A stretch of DNA of 29,874 nt from F23-B02 sp963620985 (lineage in GTDB: Bacteria; Bacillota; Clostridia; Oscillospirales; Oscillospiraceae), in NCBI GenBank assembly GCA_963620985.1, contig CAVFCI010000019.1, forward strand, positions 1 to 29,874, given 5' to 3'. Shown piece by piece: positions 1-6,348 of this stretch; positions within the stretch are counted from its first letter, which is position 1; each line of letters opens with the position of its first letter. The translations under genes and the position numbers were made by a program. Under the pieces are notes generated by a model. That model made no database searches, was not told the DNA's origin, and saw only the letters and a program-made list of their open reading frames with translations.

Positions 1-54
1 TCGGCGGAAAAGTGCAGTCAAAAAAGTCCCGCGAGGGACTTTTTTGACAAACTG
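1..54. repeat. Partial copy of hairpin/TIR repeat family at window edge
   Basis: Bases 17-48 form a perfect 14-base-pair hairpin with a GCGA loop, with six-base T or A runs inside the arms. Read on the minus strand from base 54 inward, the sequence is CAGTTTGTCAAAAAAGTC. This matches both ends of the element at 7677-7897 (CAGCGTGTCAAAAAAGTC and CAGACTGTCAAAAAA). I infer that this is one end of another copy whose remainder lies outside the window. The hairpin may also act as a bidirectional terminator for the antiporter gene that ends at 102. Confidence 0.5.
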
Positions 55-87
55 AAACAGCGTGCCGTTTTCGGTACGCTGTTTCAG
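52..87. terminator. Hairpin terminator of the antiporter gene
   Basis: The arms 52-67 and 72-87 are complementary over 16 positions, with one G-T wobble and a TTTT loop. The hairpin lies 15 bases beyond the stop codon of the minus-strand antiporter gene. There is no long T run directly after the stem in that direction, but the adjacent hairpin at 17-48 supplies one. The two together probably end the transcript. The 3' arm runs into TTTCAGACTGT, which resembles the repeat-family end described at 7677-7897. Confidence 0.55.
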
Positions 88-101
88 ACTGTGGCTGTGT
101 T

Positions 102-1340
102 TCAGGCGTGAGCCGGAGCGCCGCTCGGCTCTGCCGCGCCTGCGTTTGTAAGCTCGCCGGGCTCGGTGTTGTCCGCTGTCGGGCGCTTCATGCCGACCTT
201 CAGCAGCAGCGGGGTCACGAGGGTGGTCACGATGACCATCAGAACGACCGCGGGGAACATCGTTCCGGAGATTAGTCCGGCCATGCTGCCCTTCTGCGCA
301 ACGATCAGCGCGACCTCGCCGCGGGATACCATGCCGAGACCTATGGATATAGAGTCGTAGGTCTTGAAGCCCGTGACCCTTGCGCCGATGCCGCAGCCTA
401 TGATCTTGGTGATGATTGCGACAAGGGTGAGGGTTATCGCAAAGAGGATGAGGTTGCCGTCAAGTCCGGCAAGCTCGGTCTTTATACCTATGGAGGCGAA
501 GAATATTGGGGAGAAGAGCATGTAGCTCATGGTGTTTATACGCTTGACGACGTAGGTGCGCGTCTCGCCGTGGTCGCTGAGCATGAGACCGGCAAAGTAT
601 GCGCCGGTGATGTCGGCAATGCCGAAGAAGTGCTCGGAAACGAAGCTGAGGATAAAGCAGAAGGCCAGCGCGTAGATGGCGATACGCCTGTGGTTGCCCC
701 AGATCCTTGCGCGCAGATGCGCAAAGGCCTTGCGGATGACGACCGCGACGATGGCAAGGCAGATGAAGTAAGCGATGATGCGGATGAAGATGGTCATCGG
801 CTGAACGGTGGAGTCGGTAAAGCCGGTGAGCACGGTCAGAACGATGATGCCGAGCACGTCGTCGATGACTGCGGCGGCCATGATAGCGGTACCGACGCGG
901 CTTTTGAGCTTGCCCATCTCGCGCAGGGTCTCAACGGTGATGGAAACGGAGGTCGCCGTCAGAACAACGCCGATGAACGCCGCCTTGAGCATACGCAGGC
1001 TGTCCGGCTCGCTGTTAAAGAGCAGATAGCAGCCGGCACCGCCCAGAAACGGGACGATAACGCCGATGGACGCAATGATGAAGGCCGAAAGACCGGTGTG
1101 CTTGAGCTCCTGCACGTCGGTGTCAAGTCCGGCGGTGAACATCAGGATGATAACGCCGATCTCAGCTGTTTTGATAAGAAAGTCCGACTCGCCTATGAGG
1201 CCGAAGCAGCTCGGCCCGAGCAGAAGACCGGCGATCAGTGCGCCGACGACCTGCGGCATATTGACCTTTTCGCTCACAAGACCGAGAACCTTGGTCGAGA
1301 GCATAATGATCGCGATTACGATGAGAAAGCTGTAATCCAT
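102..1340 (-). CDS. CPA2-family cation/proton antiporter (Kef/NapA-like)
   Basis: This 412-residue integral membrane protein of the monovalent cation:proton antiporter-2 family exchanges Na+ or K+ for H+ across the cytoplasmic membrane. About twelve hydrophobic segments fill residues 3-390. The paired aspartates of the ion-binding site are visible at D160-D161 in AAVIDDVLGI; in this family a DD pair usually goes with electrogenic exchange. There is no C-terminal RCK/TrkA-N domain, only a short polar tail (about 395-412), so it resembles NapA/GerN types more than full KefC. The start was chosen at 1340 because GGGGGAAA precedes it and the protein begins at the first membrane helix; the frame stays open further upstream but that part is not family-like. 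It is a single gene, divergent from the Rrf2 regulator. The transported ion cannot be read from sequence. Confidence 0.85.
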   Translation of the reverse strand: MDYSFLIVIAIIMLSTKVLGLVSEKVNMPQVVGALIAGLLLGPSCFGLIGESDFLIKTAEIGVIILMFTAGLDTDVQELKHTGLSAFIIASIGVIVPFLGGAGCYLLFNSEPDSLRMLKAAFIGVVLTATSVSITVETLREMGKLKSRVGTAIMAAAVIDDVLGIIVLTVLTGFTDSTVQPMTIFIRIIAYFICLAIVAVVIRKAFAHLRARIWGNHRRIAIYALAFCFILSFVSEHFFGIADITGAYFAGLMLSDHGETRTYVVKRINTMSYMLFSPIFFASIGIKTELAGLDGNLILFAITLTLVAIITKIIGCGIGARVTGFKTYDSISIGLGMVSRGEVALIVAQKGSMAGLISGTMFPAVVLMVIVTTLVTPLLLKVGMKRPTADNTEPGELTNAGAAEPSGAPAHA

Positions 1341-1389
1341 GTTAAATTTCCCCCAAATTGCACAAAAGATAATTAAAAAAAACACAATC

Positions 1390-1449
1390 TTGAGACACAT
1401 TGCCTCAAACGGCAAAGCGGATTGTACGCGCTTTTCCCCTAAATTGCAA
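1390..1449 (-). promoter_or_regulatory. Promoter and leader hairpin of the antiporter gene
   Basis: On the minus strand, TTGCAA (1444-1449) and TACAAT (1421-1426) are separated by 17 bases, a good sigma-A match. The predicted start lies near 1414, giving a leader of roughly 75 bases. The leader contains an inverted repeat TTGAG...CTCAA at 1390-1408. Whether this hairpin regulates anything is unknown. Confidence 0.55.
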
Positions 1450-1568
1450 GTTAATTTTCCACTGGGGAGATGAACATTATTTATGCGGTTATAAATTTGA
1501 CGCATACCTCTGCCGCTGTGCGAAAGTTGCACAACGAAAAACAGACAAACTGTTGCATTTGTACTTCA

Positions 1569-1619
1569 ATTCCTACAATAAAAGTGGTATATTAATATCA
1601 CATTATAGATATAGGAATT
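1569..1619 (+). promoter_or_regulatory. Promoter/operator region of the Rrf2 regulator gene
   Basis: This AT-rich stretch lies just upstream of the Rrf2 gene. A motif beginning ATTCCTACA and ending GGTATAT (1569-1592) closely resembles a motif at the nifS promoter (2083-2108), suggesting a shared operator. The 8-base inverted repeat AATTCCTA (1568-1575) / TAGGAATT (1612-1619) brackets it. TTGCAT (1553-1558) and TTCAAT (1565-1570) are possible promoter elements, but no pair has both good matches and ideal spacing. Confidence 0.4.
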
Positions 1620-1633
1620 ACGGAGGTGATACG

Positions 1634-2059
1634 ATGAACGTGACCAGCAAGGGGCGCTATGCCCTGCGCATTATGATCGACCTTGCCCAGCACGGAGACG
1701 ACGGCTTCATATCGCTGAAGACGGTGTCCGAGCGCACGGAGCTTTCCATGAAATATCTCGAAATGATAGTCGGAAACCTCAAAAAGGCCGAGCTCGTGCA
1801 GAGCTCACGCGGCAAGGAGGGCGGCTACAGGCTCGTCAAAGCCCCGAAGGACTACACCATCGGCGAGATACTCAGATGCATGGAGGACAACCTCGCGCCG
1901 GTCGCCTGCATCAGAGAGGGCGAGATACAGTGTGACCACTCCGGCGGCTGCCTGACGGTGCCGATGTGGAAGGAGCTTGACGACATAACAAACGCCTATC
2001 TTGACACCGTGAGCCTTGAGGATCTTCTCACCGGCGAAAAATGGCGAAAAAAGACTTGA
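1634..2059 (+). CDS. Rrf2/IscR-family transcriptional regulator
   Basis: This 141-residue winged-helix regulator is of the Rrf2 family; the N-terminal MNVTSKGRYALRIMIDLA is characteristic. The HTH covers about residues 25-65. Three cysteines, C92, C100 and C106, in the pattern C-x7-C-x5-C, sit where IscR-type members bind an iron-sulfur cluster, so it probably senses cluster status. E. coli IscR has slightly different spacing. The start at 1634 is set by the strong CGGAGGTGAT site seven bases upstream and by alignment to family N-termini; the longer open frame from 1400 is not coding-like. It is followed by nifS and nifU, so it most likely represses its own gene and those genes when clusters are plentiful. 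A CymR-like role in cysteine metabolism is the main alternative. Confidence 0.85.
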   Translation: MNVTSKGRYALRIMIDLAQHGDDGFISLKTVSERTELSMKYLEMIVGNLKKAELVQSSRGKEGGYRLVKAPKDYTIGEILRCMEDNLAPVACIREGEIQCDHSGGCLTVPMWKELDDITNAYLDTVSLEDLLTGEKWRKKT

Positions 2060-2108
2060 CTAAGTTAAAGCATGGTGCTACAATCCCTACAGAATTAATA
2101 GGATATAT
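2056..2108 (+). promoter_or_regulatory. Internal promoter and putative operator for nifS-nifU
   Basis: TTGACT (2056-2061) and TACAAT (2079-2084) are separated by 17 bases, a strong sigma-A match whose -35 overlaps the stop codon of the regulator gene. Directly downstream, 2083-2108 contains CCTACA, nine bases, then GGATATAT, with CCTA/TAGG dyad symmetry. It parallels the motif in front of the regulator gene. The position just after the -10 is suitable for repression. Confidence 0.55.
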
Positions 2109-2137
2109 AAGTGTATATAAGTGAAAGGAAGATAAAA

Positions 2138-3325
2138 ATGTTTGTATACGCAGATAACGCTGCAACCACATGTGTCAGCAAGACCGCGCTTGACGCGATG
2201 ATGCCCTACCTGACCGAGCAGTACGGCAACCCCTCGAGCCTGTACGCCTTTGCTCAGGAGGCAAAGGAGGCGCTTGAGAACGCAAGAAAGACCGTCGCCG
2301 ACATAATCGGCGCACAGCCCAAGGAGATATACTTCACCTCCGGCGGCTCCGAGGCGGACAATCAGGCCATAGTTTCCATGGCCAAGGTCGGCGCTCTCAA
2401 GGGCAAGAAGCATCTCATATCCACGAAGTTTGAGCACCATGCAGTCCTGCATACGCTCAAGAAGCTCGAAAAAGAGGGCTTTGAGGTAACGCTGCTGGAT
2501 GTCCACGAGGACGGCGTTGTCCGCCTCGAGGATCTCGAGGCCGCAGTCCGTGAGGACACGGCGCTCGTGACCATCATGTTCGCAAACAACGAGATCGGCA
2601 CGGTTCAGCCCATTAAGGAGATCGGCGAGTTCTGCCGCGCAAGAAAGATACCCTTCCACACCGACGCAGTGCAGGCAGCCGGCCATATGCCGATAAACGT
2701 TCAGGAGATGAACATTGACCTGCTTAGCATGTCCGGCCACAAGTTCCACGCTCCCAAGGGCGTAGGCGTTCTGTACGCAAAGGCAGGCATGCCGCTGTTC
2801 AACATCATCGAGGGCGGCGCTCAGGAGCGCGGCAAGCGCGCCGGTACAGAGAATATCCCGGGTATCGTCGCGCTGGCGGCGGCTCTCAAGGAGAGCGTTG
2901 ATAATATGGAGGAAAACACCGCGAAGATCATCCCCATGCGCGATAAGCTCTTTGCCGAGCTCAGCAAGATCCCTCATTCCAAGATAAACGGCTCGCTTGA
3001 GCACCACGTTCCCGGCACGGTGAATATGTGCTTTGAGGGCATCGAGGGCGAAAGCCTGCTGCTTCTGCTGGATGCCAAGGGCGTATGTGCCTCGTCCGGC
3101 TCGGCATGCACCTCCGGCTCACTCGACCCCAGCCACGTTCTGCTCTCCCTCGGCCTGCCTCACGAGGTCGCGCACGGCTCGCTGCGCCTGTCGATAGGCG
3201 AGTACAACAGCATGGAGGAGATCGACCACATCATCAAGGTCGTCCCCGAGGTCGTGTCCTACCTGCGTGATATCTCCCCCGTGTGGGAGGAGCTTGAAAA
3301 CGGCACGAAGAAGCATCTCATTTAA
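2138..3325 (+). CDS. nifS: Cysteine desulfurase, NifS/IscS class
   Basis: This 395-residue PLP enzyme converts cysteine to alanine and delivers a persulfide for iron-sulfur cluster assembly in the cytoplasm. The N-terminal YADNAATT motif, the cofactor-stacking histidine in EHHAVL (residues 99-104), the aspartate in TDAVQAAGH (175-183) and the PLP lysine K202 in SGHKFHAPKG are all present. The mobile-loop cysteine is C324 in SSGSACTSGSLDPS, typical of group I NifS/IscS rather than SufS. The start at 2138 follows a GAAAGGAAG site; an in-frame GTG at 2111 has no good site. It lies 78 bases after the Rrf2 regulator with its own promoter and 38 bases before nifU, the usual clostridial Rrf2-nifS-nifU arrangement. 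Confidence 0.93.
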   Translation: MFVYADNAATTCVSKTALDAMMPYLTEQYGNPSSLYAFAQEAKEALENARKTVADIIGAQPKEIYFTSGGSEADNQAIVSMAKVGALKGKKHLISTKFEHHAVLHTLKKLEKEGFEVTLLDVHEDGVVRLEDLEAAVREDTALVTIMFANNEIGTVQPIKEIGEFCRARKIPFHTDAVQAAGHMPINVQEMNIDLLSMSGHKFHAPKGVGVLYAKAGMPLFNIIEGGAQERGKRAGTENIPGIVALAAALKESVDNMEENTAKIIPMRDKLFAELSKIPHSKINGSLEHHVPGTVNMCFEGIEGESLLLLLDAKGVCASSGSACTSGSLDPSHVLLSLGLPHEVAHGSLRLSIGEYNSMEEIDHIIKVVPEVVSYLRDISPVWEELENGTKKHLI

Positions 3326-3363
3326 TAAACAACACACCGTGATATAATAGGAGGAACTTTGTT

Positions 3364-3798
3364 ATGGCACTTTATAGTGATAAGGTAATGGATCATTTTC
3401 AGAATCCCCGCAATGTCGGCAAGATGGACGATGCCGACGGCGTAGGCGAAGTCGGCAACGCAAAATGCGGAGATATCATGAAAATGTATATCAAGGTCAA
3501 GGACGACGTCATCACCGACTGCAAGTTCAACACCTTCGGCTGCGGCAGCGCGATAGCCACCAGCTCCATGGCCACCGAGCTCATCAAGGGCAAGAAGGTC
3601 GAGGATGCGCTCGAGCTGTCGAACAAGGCCGTTGTCGAGGCTCTCGACGGTCTGCCCGCGCATAAGATCCACTGCTCGGTCCTCGCCGAGGAAGCAGTAG
3701 CGGCGGCAGTCAAGGACTACTACGACCGCAACGGCATAGCATACGACCCCGAGCTGTTCAGCAAAAAGCTGCATGACTGCGAGCACTGCGCAGAGTGA
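3364..3798 (+). CDS. nifU: Iron-sulfur cluster scaffold NifU (IscU-like)
   Basis: This 144-residue scaffold protein assembles [2Fe-2S]/[4Fe-4S] clusters using sulfur from NifS. The three conserved cysteines are C35 (NAKCGD), C60 (TFGCGSAIA) and C104 (KIHCSVLAEEA), and the conserved D37 is present. It corresponds to the IscU-like N-terminal domain only, without the ferredoxin-like or NfuA-like domains of nitrogen-fixing NifU. Clostridial stand-alone forms have this length. A short C-terminal CEHC adds two further cysteines of unknown role. AGGAGG at 3350-3355 precedes the ATG. It is the last gene of the operon and is followed by a strong bidirectional terminator. Confidence 0.93.
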   Translation: MALYSDKVMDHFQNPRNVGKMDDADGVGEVGNAKCGDIMKMYIKVKDDVITDCKFNTFGCGSAIATSSMATELIKGKKVEDALELSNKAVVEALDGLPAHKIHCSVLAEEAVAAAVKDYYDRNGIAYDPELFSKKLHDCEHCAE

Positions 3799-3822
3799 TT
3801 TAAGTGATTTAAAAGAAAAACG

Positions 3823-3861
3823 AAAGCTCCGCTTTCCGGAAAAACCGGAGAGCGGAGCTTT
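3823..3861. terminator. Bidirectional terminator between nifU and the RpiR-type gene
   Basis: The arms 3823-3839 and 3845-3861 pair over 17 positions with one wobble, and the loop is A-rich. The stem begins AAAGCTCCGC and ends GCGGAGCTTT, so A and T tracts serve both directions. It separates two convergent transcripts. Confidence 0.85.
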
Positions 3862-3876
3862 AATCGTTTAATCAGG

Positions 3877-4737
3877 CTAATAAAGCTCAAGCTTGTCGAG
3901 GCTCTGATCGAGGTACGTCAGCCGTGCCTGCTGAGCCGTGCCCCTCAGACGGGCGATCTCGAATATAATGAGCTCGATTATGAACTGCGTTGCGATAAAC
4001 GAATTCATTGCGGTGGGGCTCGAAAATTCCGAGAGCAGTACAAGATCCGCCTTATAGGCCACGGGAGCGCTTATCTTATCCACGATGGAGATCAGGCAGC
4101 AGCCCTGCTCCCGCGCTATCTCGGCCAGAGTGCGGCTCATTTTTGAATAGCGCTCCACGCTCAGCAGGATCATGCAGTCGTTTTCTCCGAGGTCTATCGC
4201 CTTCTCGACACAGCCGGTATCGACCCTGTCATAGAAATCGACAAACGGGATATACTGATGCAGCAGGATGCCCAGAGACTCGGCCATGCCGGCCATGCCG
4301 CGGAAGCCTGCAACGAAAATATGCTCGCTTTTGTAAATGAGCTCGGCTGCTGCACGGAAGTTGTCCGGCTCGTTTTTGCGGAGAACGCCCGCTATGTTTT
4401 CCATTGCAAATTCACGGCATATGGACAGATCGCTGCCGCGGTACTCTATGAATTTGCTCTCGACCTGCTCACGGGGGATAACGTATCTGCCGCCGTCCAT
4501 ATATGATGAAACGAGCGCCTGCTGATTGCTCTGAAGCTCCCTGAAGCCGCTGTAGCCGAGCTTGCGGCAGGTGCGTATAACGGACGTGTCGCTCACGTCG
4601 AGCTCAAGGGCAATGTCCTTGGAGGTCATAAAGCACAGCGACGCGCCCAGATCGAGAAAACGGTCGGCTATTCGGGTCTCGGTTTTCGACAGACGTACAG
4701 ATTTTATACGGTCTCTCAAATTAGATGCTTTATCCAT
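3877..4737 (-). CDS. MurR/RpiR-family transcriptional regulator
   Basis: This 286-residue regulator has an N-terminal HTH_6 domain (about 5-80; LSKTETRIADRFLD, then DVSDTSVIRTCRKLGYSGF) and a C-terminal SIS domain (about 120-260; FVAGFRGMAGMAESL and LLSVERYSKM). SIS domains of this family usually bind phosphosugars or similar small effectors and control the adjacent operon. The start at 4737 is fixed by AAAGGAG upstream and by the family-typical N-terminus. It is divergent from the NhaC-family gene at 4941, with a perfect 21-base palindrome over its own predicted start site, so autorepression and control of the NhaC/PLP-enzyme operon are likely. No sugar-phosphate gene is adjacent, so the effector is not obvious. 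It ends toward nifU at a shared terminator. Confidence 0.87.
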   Translation of the reverse strand: MDKASNLRDRIKSVRLSKTETRIADRFLDLGASLCFMTSKDIALELDVSDTSVIRTCRKLGYSGFRELQSNQQALVSSYMDGGRYVIPREQVESKFIEYRGSDLSICREFAMENIAGVLRKNEPDNFRAAAELIYKSEHIFVAGFRGMAGMAESLGILLHQYIPFVDFYDRVDTGCVEKAIDLGENDCMILLSVERYSKMSRTLAEIAREQGCCLISIVDKISAPVAYKADLVLLSEFSSPTAMNSFIATQFIIELIIFEIARLRGTAQQARLTYLDQSLDKLELY

Positions 4738-4791
4738 GATACGGCTCCTTTCGCGCCTGTTTTGATGCCGGTGACGACAAGGCCGCAACAT

Positions 4792-4840
4792 ATGTTGTTG
4801 CAGCAACAACATTATATTACACATATTGCTGAAAATGCAA
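4792..4840 (-). promoter_or_regulatory. Promoter of the RpiR-type gene with palindromic operator
   Basis: On the minus strand, TTGCAT (4835-4840) and TATAAT (4811-4816) are 18 bases apart, predicting a start near 4804. Bases 4792-4812 are a perfect 21-base palindrome, ATGTTGTTGC-A-GCAACAACAT, centred on 4802. It lies over the predicted start and touches the -10. Immediately left is a second, overlapping palindrome CAACATATGTTG (4787-4798). The arrangement suits an autorepressor operator. Confidence 0.6.
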
Positions 4841-4868
4841 TACCTGATGACGAAAAGCGAAAAATCTA

Positions 4869-4921
4869 TTGAAAATCAACGATTTTCGTGCGTTAATTTA
4901 AACAGAGACGGCCATATGGCC
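4869..4921 (+). promoter_or_regulatory. Possible promoter of the NhaC/PLP-enzyme operon
   Basis: TTGAAA (4869-4874) and TTAATT (4893-4898) are 18 bases apart and give a modest sigma-A candidate. A 7-base-pair dyad GAAAATC-aac-GATTTTC (4871-4887) sits over the spacer. A 12-base perfect palindrome GGCCATATGGCC lies at 4910-4921, just before the ribosome binding site. Either dyad could be a second regulator site or a leader hairpin. Confidence 0.35.
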
Positions 4922-4940
4922 AAGAAAGGAGCTAGAAACA

Positions 4941-6293
4941 ATGAATGAAAGCAAGTTAAAATTCTACGGAGGAAGCTTCGGCGCGTTTGTTCCGCTGCTT
5001 GTCTTCATGGCATGCATGATACTGATCGCGGCAATGCAGAAGGTATCGCTGGTGCTTTTCTGCATGGCGGGCTTCGCGGGACTGTGCGTAGCGTTCCTGC
5101 TTGCGAAGGACAAAAAGGCGTTTGAGGAAGCAGTGGTAGAGGGCATAAGGAACAAGACGCTCTGCGTAATAATTTTTGCCTTCCTGCTGGCCGGTGTGCT
5201 CTCTCAGGAGCTCAGACAGAGCGGCCTTATAAACGGCCTTATCTGGGCAATGACGAGCCTCGGACTCAACGCGGCGTTCCTGCCGCTGATCGGATTTCTG
5301 GCCAGCTGCCTTATTTCCGTTTCGACCGGCACCTCCAACGGAGCCATAATCGCCGTAATGCCCGTCCTGCTTCCCGCTTCGGCGGCAGTAGGCGCATCAC
5401 CGGCGCTCATCGCGGGCGCGATAGTCAGCGGCGCGGTGTTCGGCGATAACCTTGCGCCCATATCCGACACGACCATAGCCTCCGCGATCACTCAGGAGGC
5501 GGAGGTCAGAGATGTCGTCCGCACGAGACTTCCGTATTCGCTTATTGCAGCCGGCGTTTCCGCGGTGCTGTTTGTGATAATGGGCTTCAAGACCTCCTCC
5601 ACGGCGGCTCTTCCCGACCTTGCGACGGCTGACAGCTCGCTGACGCTTCTGATGCTGCTCGTTCCCGTTATCATGGTCATTCTCATGCTCAGAGGCTGGA
5701 ACCTCGTCGGAACGCTGCTTGTCTGCGACATGGTGGGCTTTGCGCTGCTTCTGATCTTCCGCTTTGTTGAGCCCGCGGCGCTGGTCGCAGCCGACGGCCC
5801 GATCGGAGCCGGTCTTACCAGCATGCTGAACGTCATATGCTTCTCGTTCTTCATGTTTGCCCTGCTTGAGCTCCTCAGCCGCAGCGGCGAGCTGGACAAG
5901 CTCATGGAGGGAATAGCCAAGAAAGCGACGACCCCGCGCAAGGCGGAGGGTCTTGCCGCGATTATCGAGATCGTTGCGAGCTTTGCTATCGGCGCGGCGA
6001 GCGTTTCGATACTCTTCGTAGGTCCCATCATCAAGAAGATACTCGGACAGCACAACATCGAGAAAACAAGAGGTTCGAACATAATCGACGGCTTCGGCAC
6101 GGCCTTTGCCGGTATAGTGCCCTATAACCCCGTCGGCCTCAACGCGGTGAGCCTTGCCATAGCCAGCGGCGTGGTGGCGGAGGGCTTCTCCTTCCTCGAT
6201 TACCTCCCGTATCTGTACCAGAGCTATATGCTCATAATCCTGTTCACACTCAGCATTATCACCGGCATCGGCAGAAGGTTTGAAAAAAACTGA
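4941..6293 (+). CDS. NhaC-family Na+/H+ antiporter-like transporter
   Basis: This 450-residue membrane protein has about eleven to twelve hydrophobic segments. The signature GDNLAPISDTTIAS (residues 168-181) and the preceding STGTSNG (128-134) identify the NhaC/ion transporter superfamily. Members exchange Na+ and H+, and some move organic anions or amino acids with them, such as the malate-lactate antiporter MleN. AAGGAG upstream supports the start. It is 55 bases upstream of a class V PLP enzyme, in the same orientation, and divergent from an RpiR-type regulator. This context suggests it might carry the substrate or product of that enzyme rather than serve general pH homeostasis. That substrate cannot be named from sequence. 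Confidence 0.8.
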   Translation: MNESKLKFYGGSFGAFVPLLVFMACMILIAAMQKVSLVLFCMAGFAGLCVAFLLAKDKKAFEEAVVEGIRNKTLCVIIFAFLLAGVLSQELRQSGLINGLIWAMTSLGLNAAFLPLIGFLASCLISVSTGTSNGAIIAVMPVLLPASAAVGASPALIAGAIVSGAVFGDNLAPISDTTIASAITQEAEVRDVVRTRLPYSLIAAGVSAVLFVIMGFKTSSTAALPDLATADSSLTLLMLLVPVIMVILMLRGWNLVGTLLVCDMVGFALLLIFRFVEPAALVAADGPIGAGLTSMLNVICFSFFMFALLELLSRSGELDKLMEGIAKKATTPRKAEGLAAIIEIVASFAIGAASVSILFVGPIIKKILGQHNIEKTRGSNIIDGFGTAFAGIVPYNPVGLNAVSLAIASGVVAEGFSFLDYLPYLYQSYMLIILFTLSIITGIGRRFEKN

Positions 6294-6348
6294 CCGCCGG
6301 TAACGTGCGATGAAGCCGTAAGTATTTATAAAATTAAGGAGAAATGTC

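Noticed and set aside
570..1376. Plus-strand open frame of 268 codons opposite the antiporter gene
   Set aside because: It is low-complexity and rich in Asp, Glu, Gly and Ala, as expected for the complement of a membrane protein gene, and has no ribosome binding site.
1400..1633. N-terminal extension of the Rrf2 regulator
   Set aside because: The frame is open from 1400, but this part contains the divergent promoter region, has no family similarity, and a strong ribosome binding site precedes the ATG at 1634.
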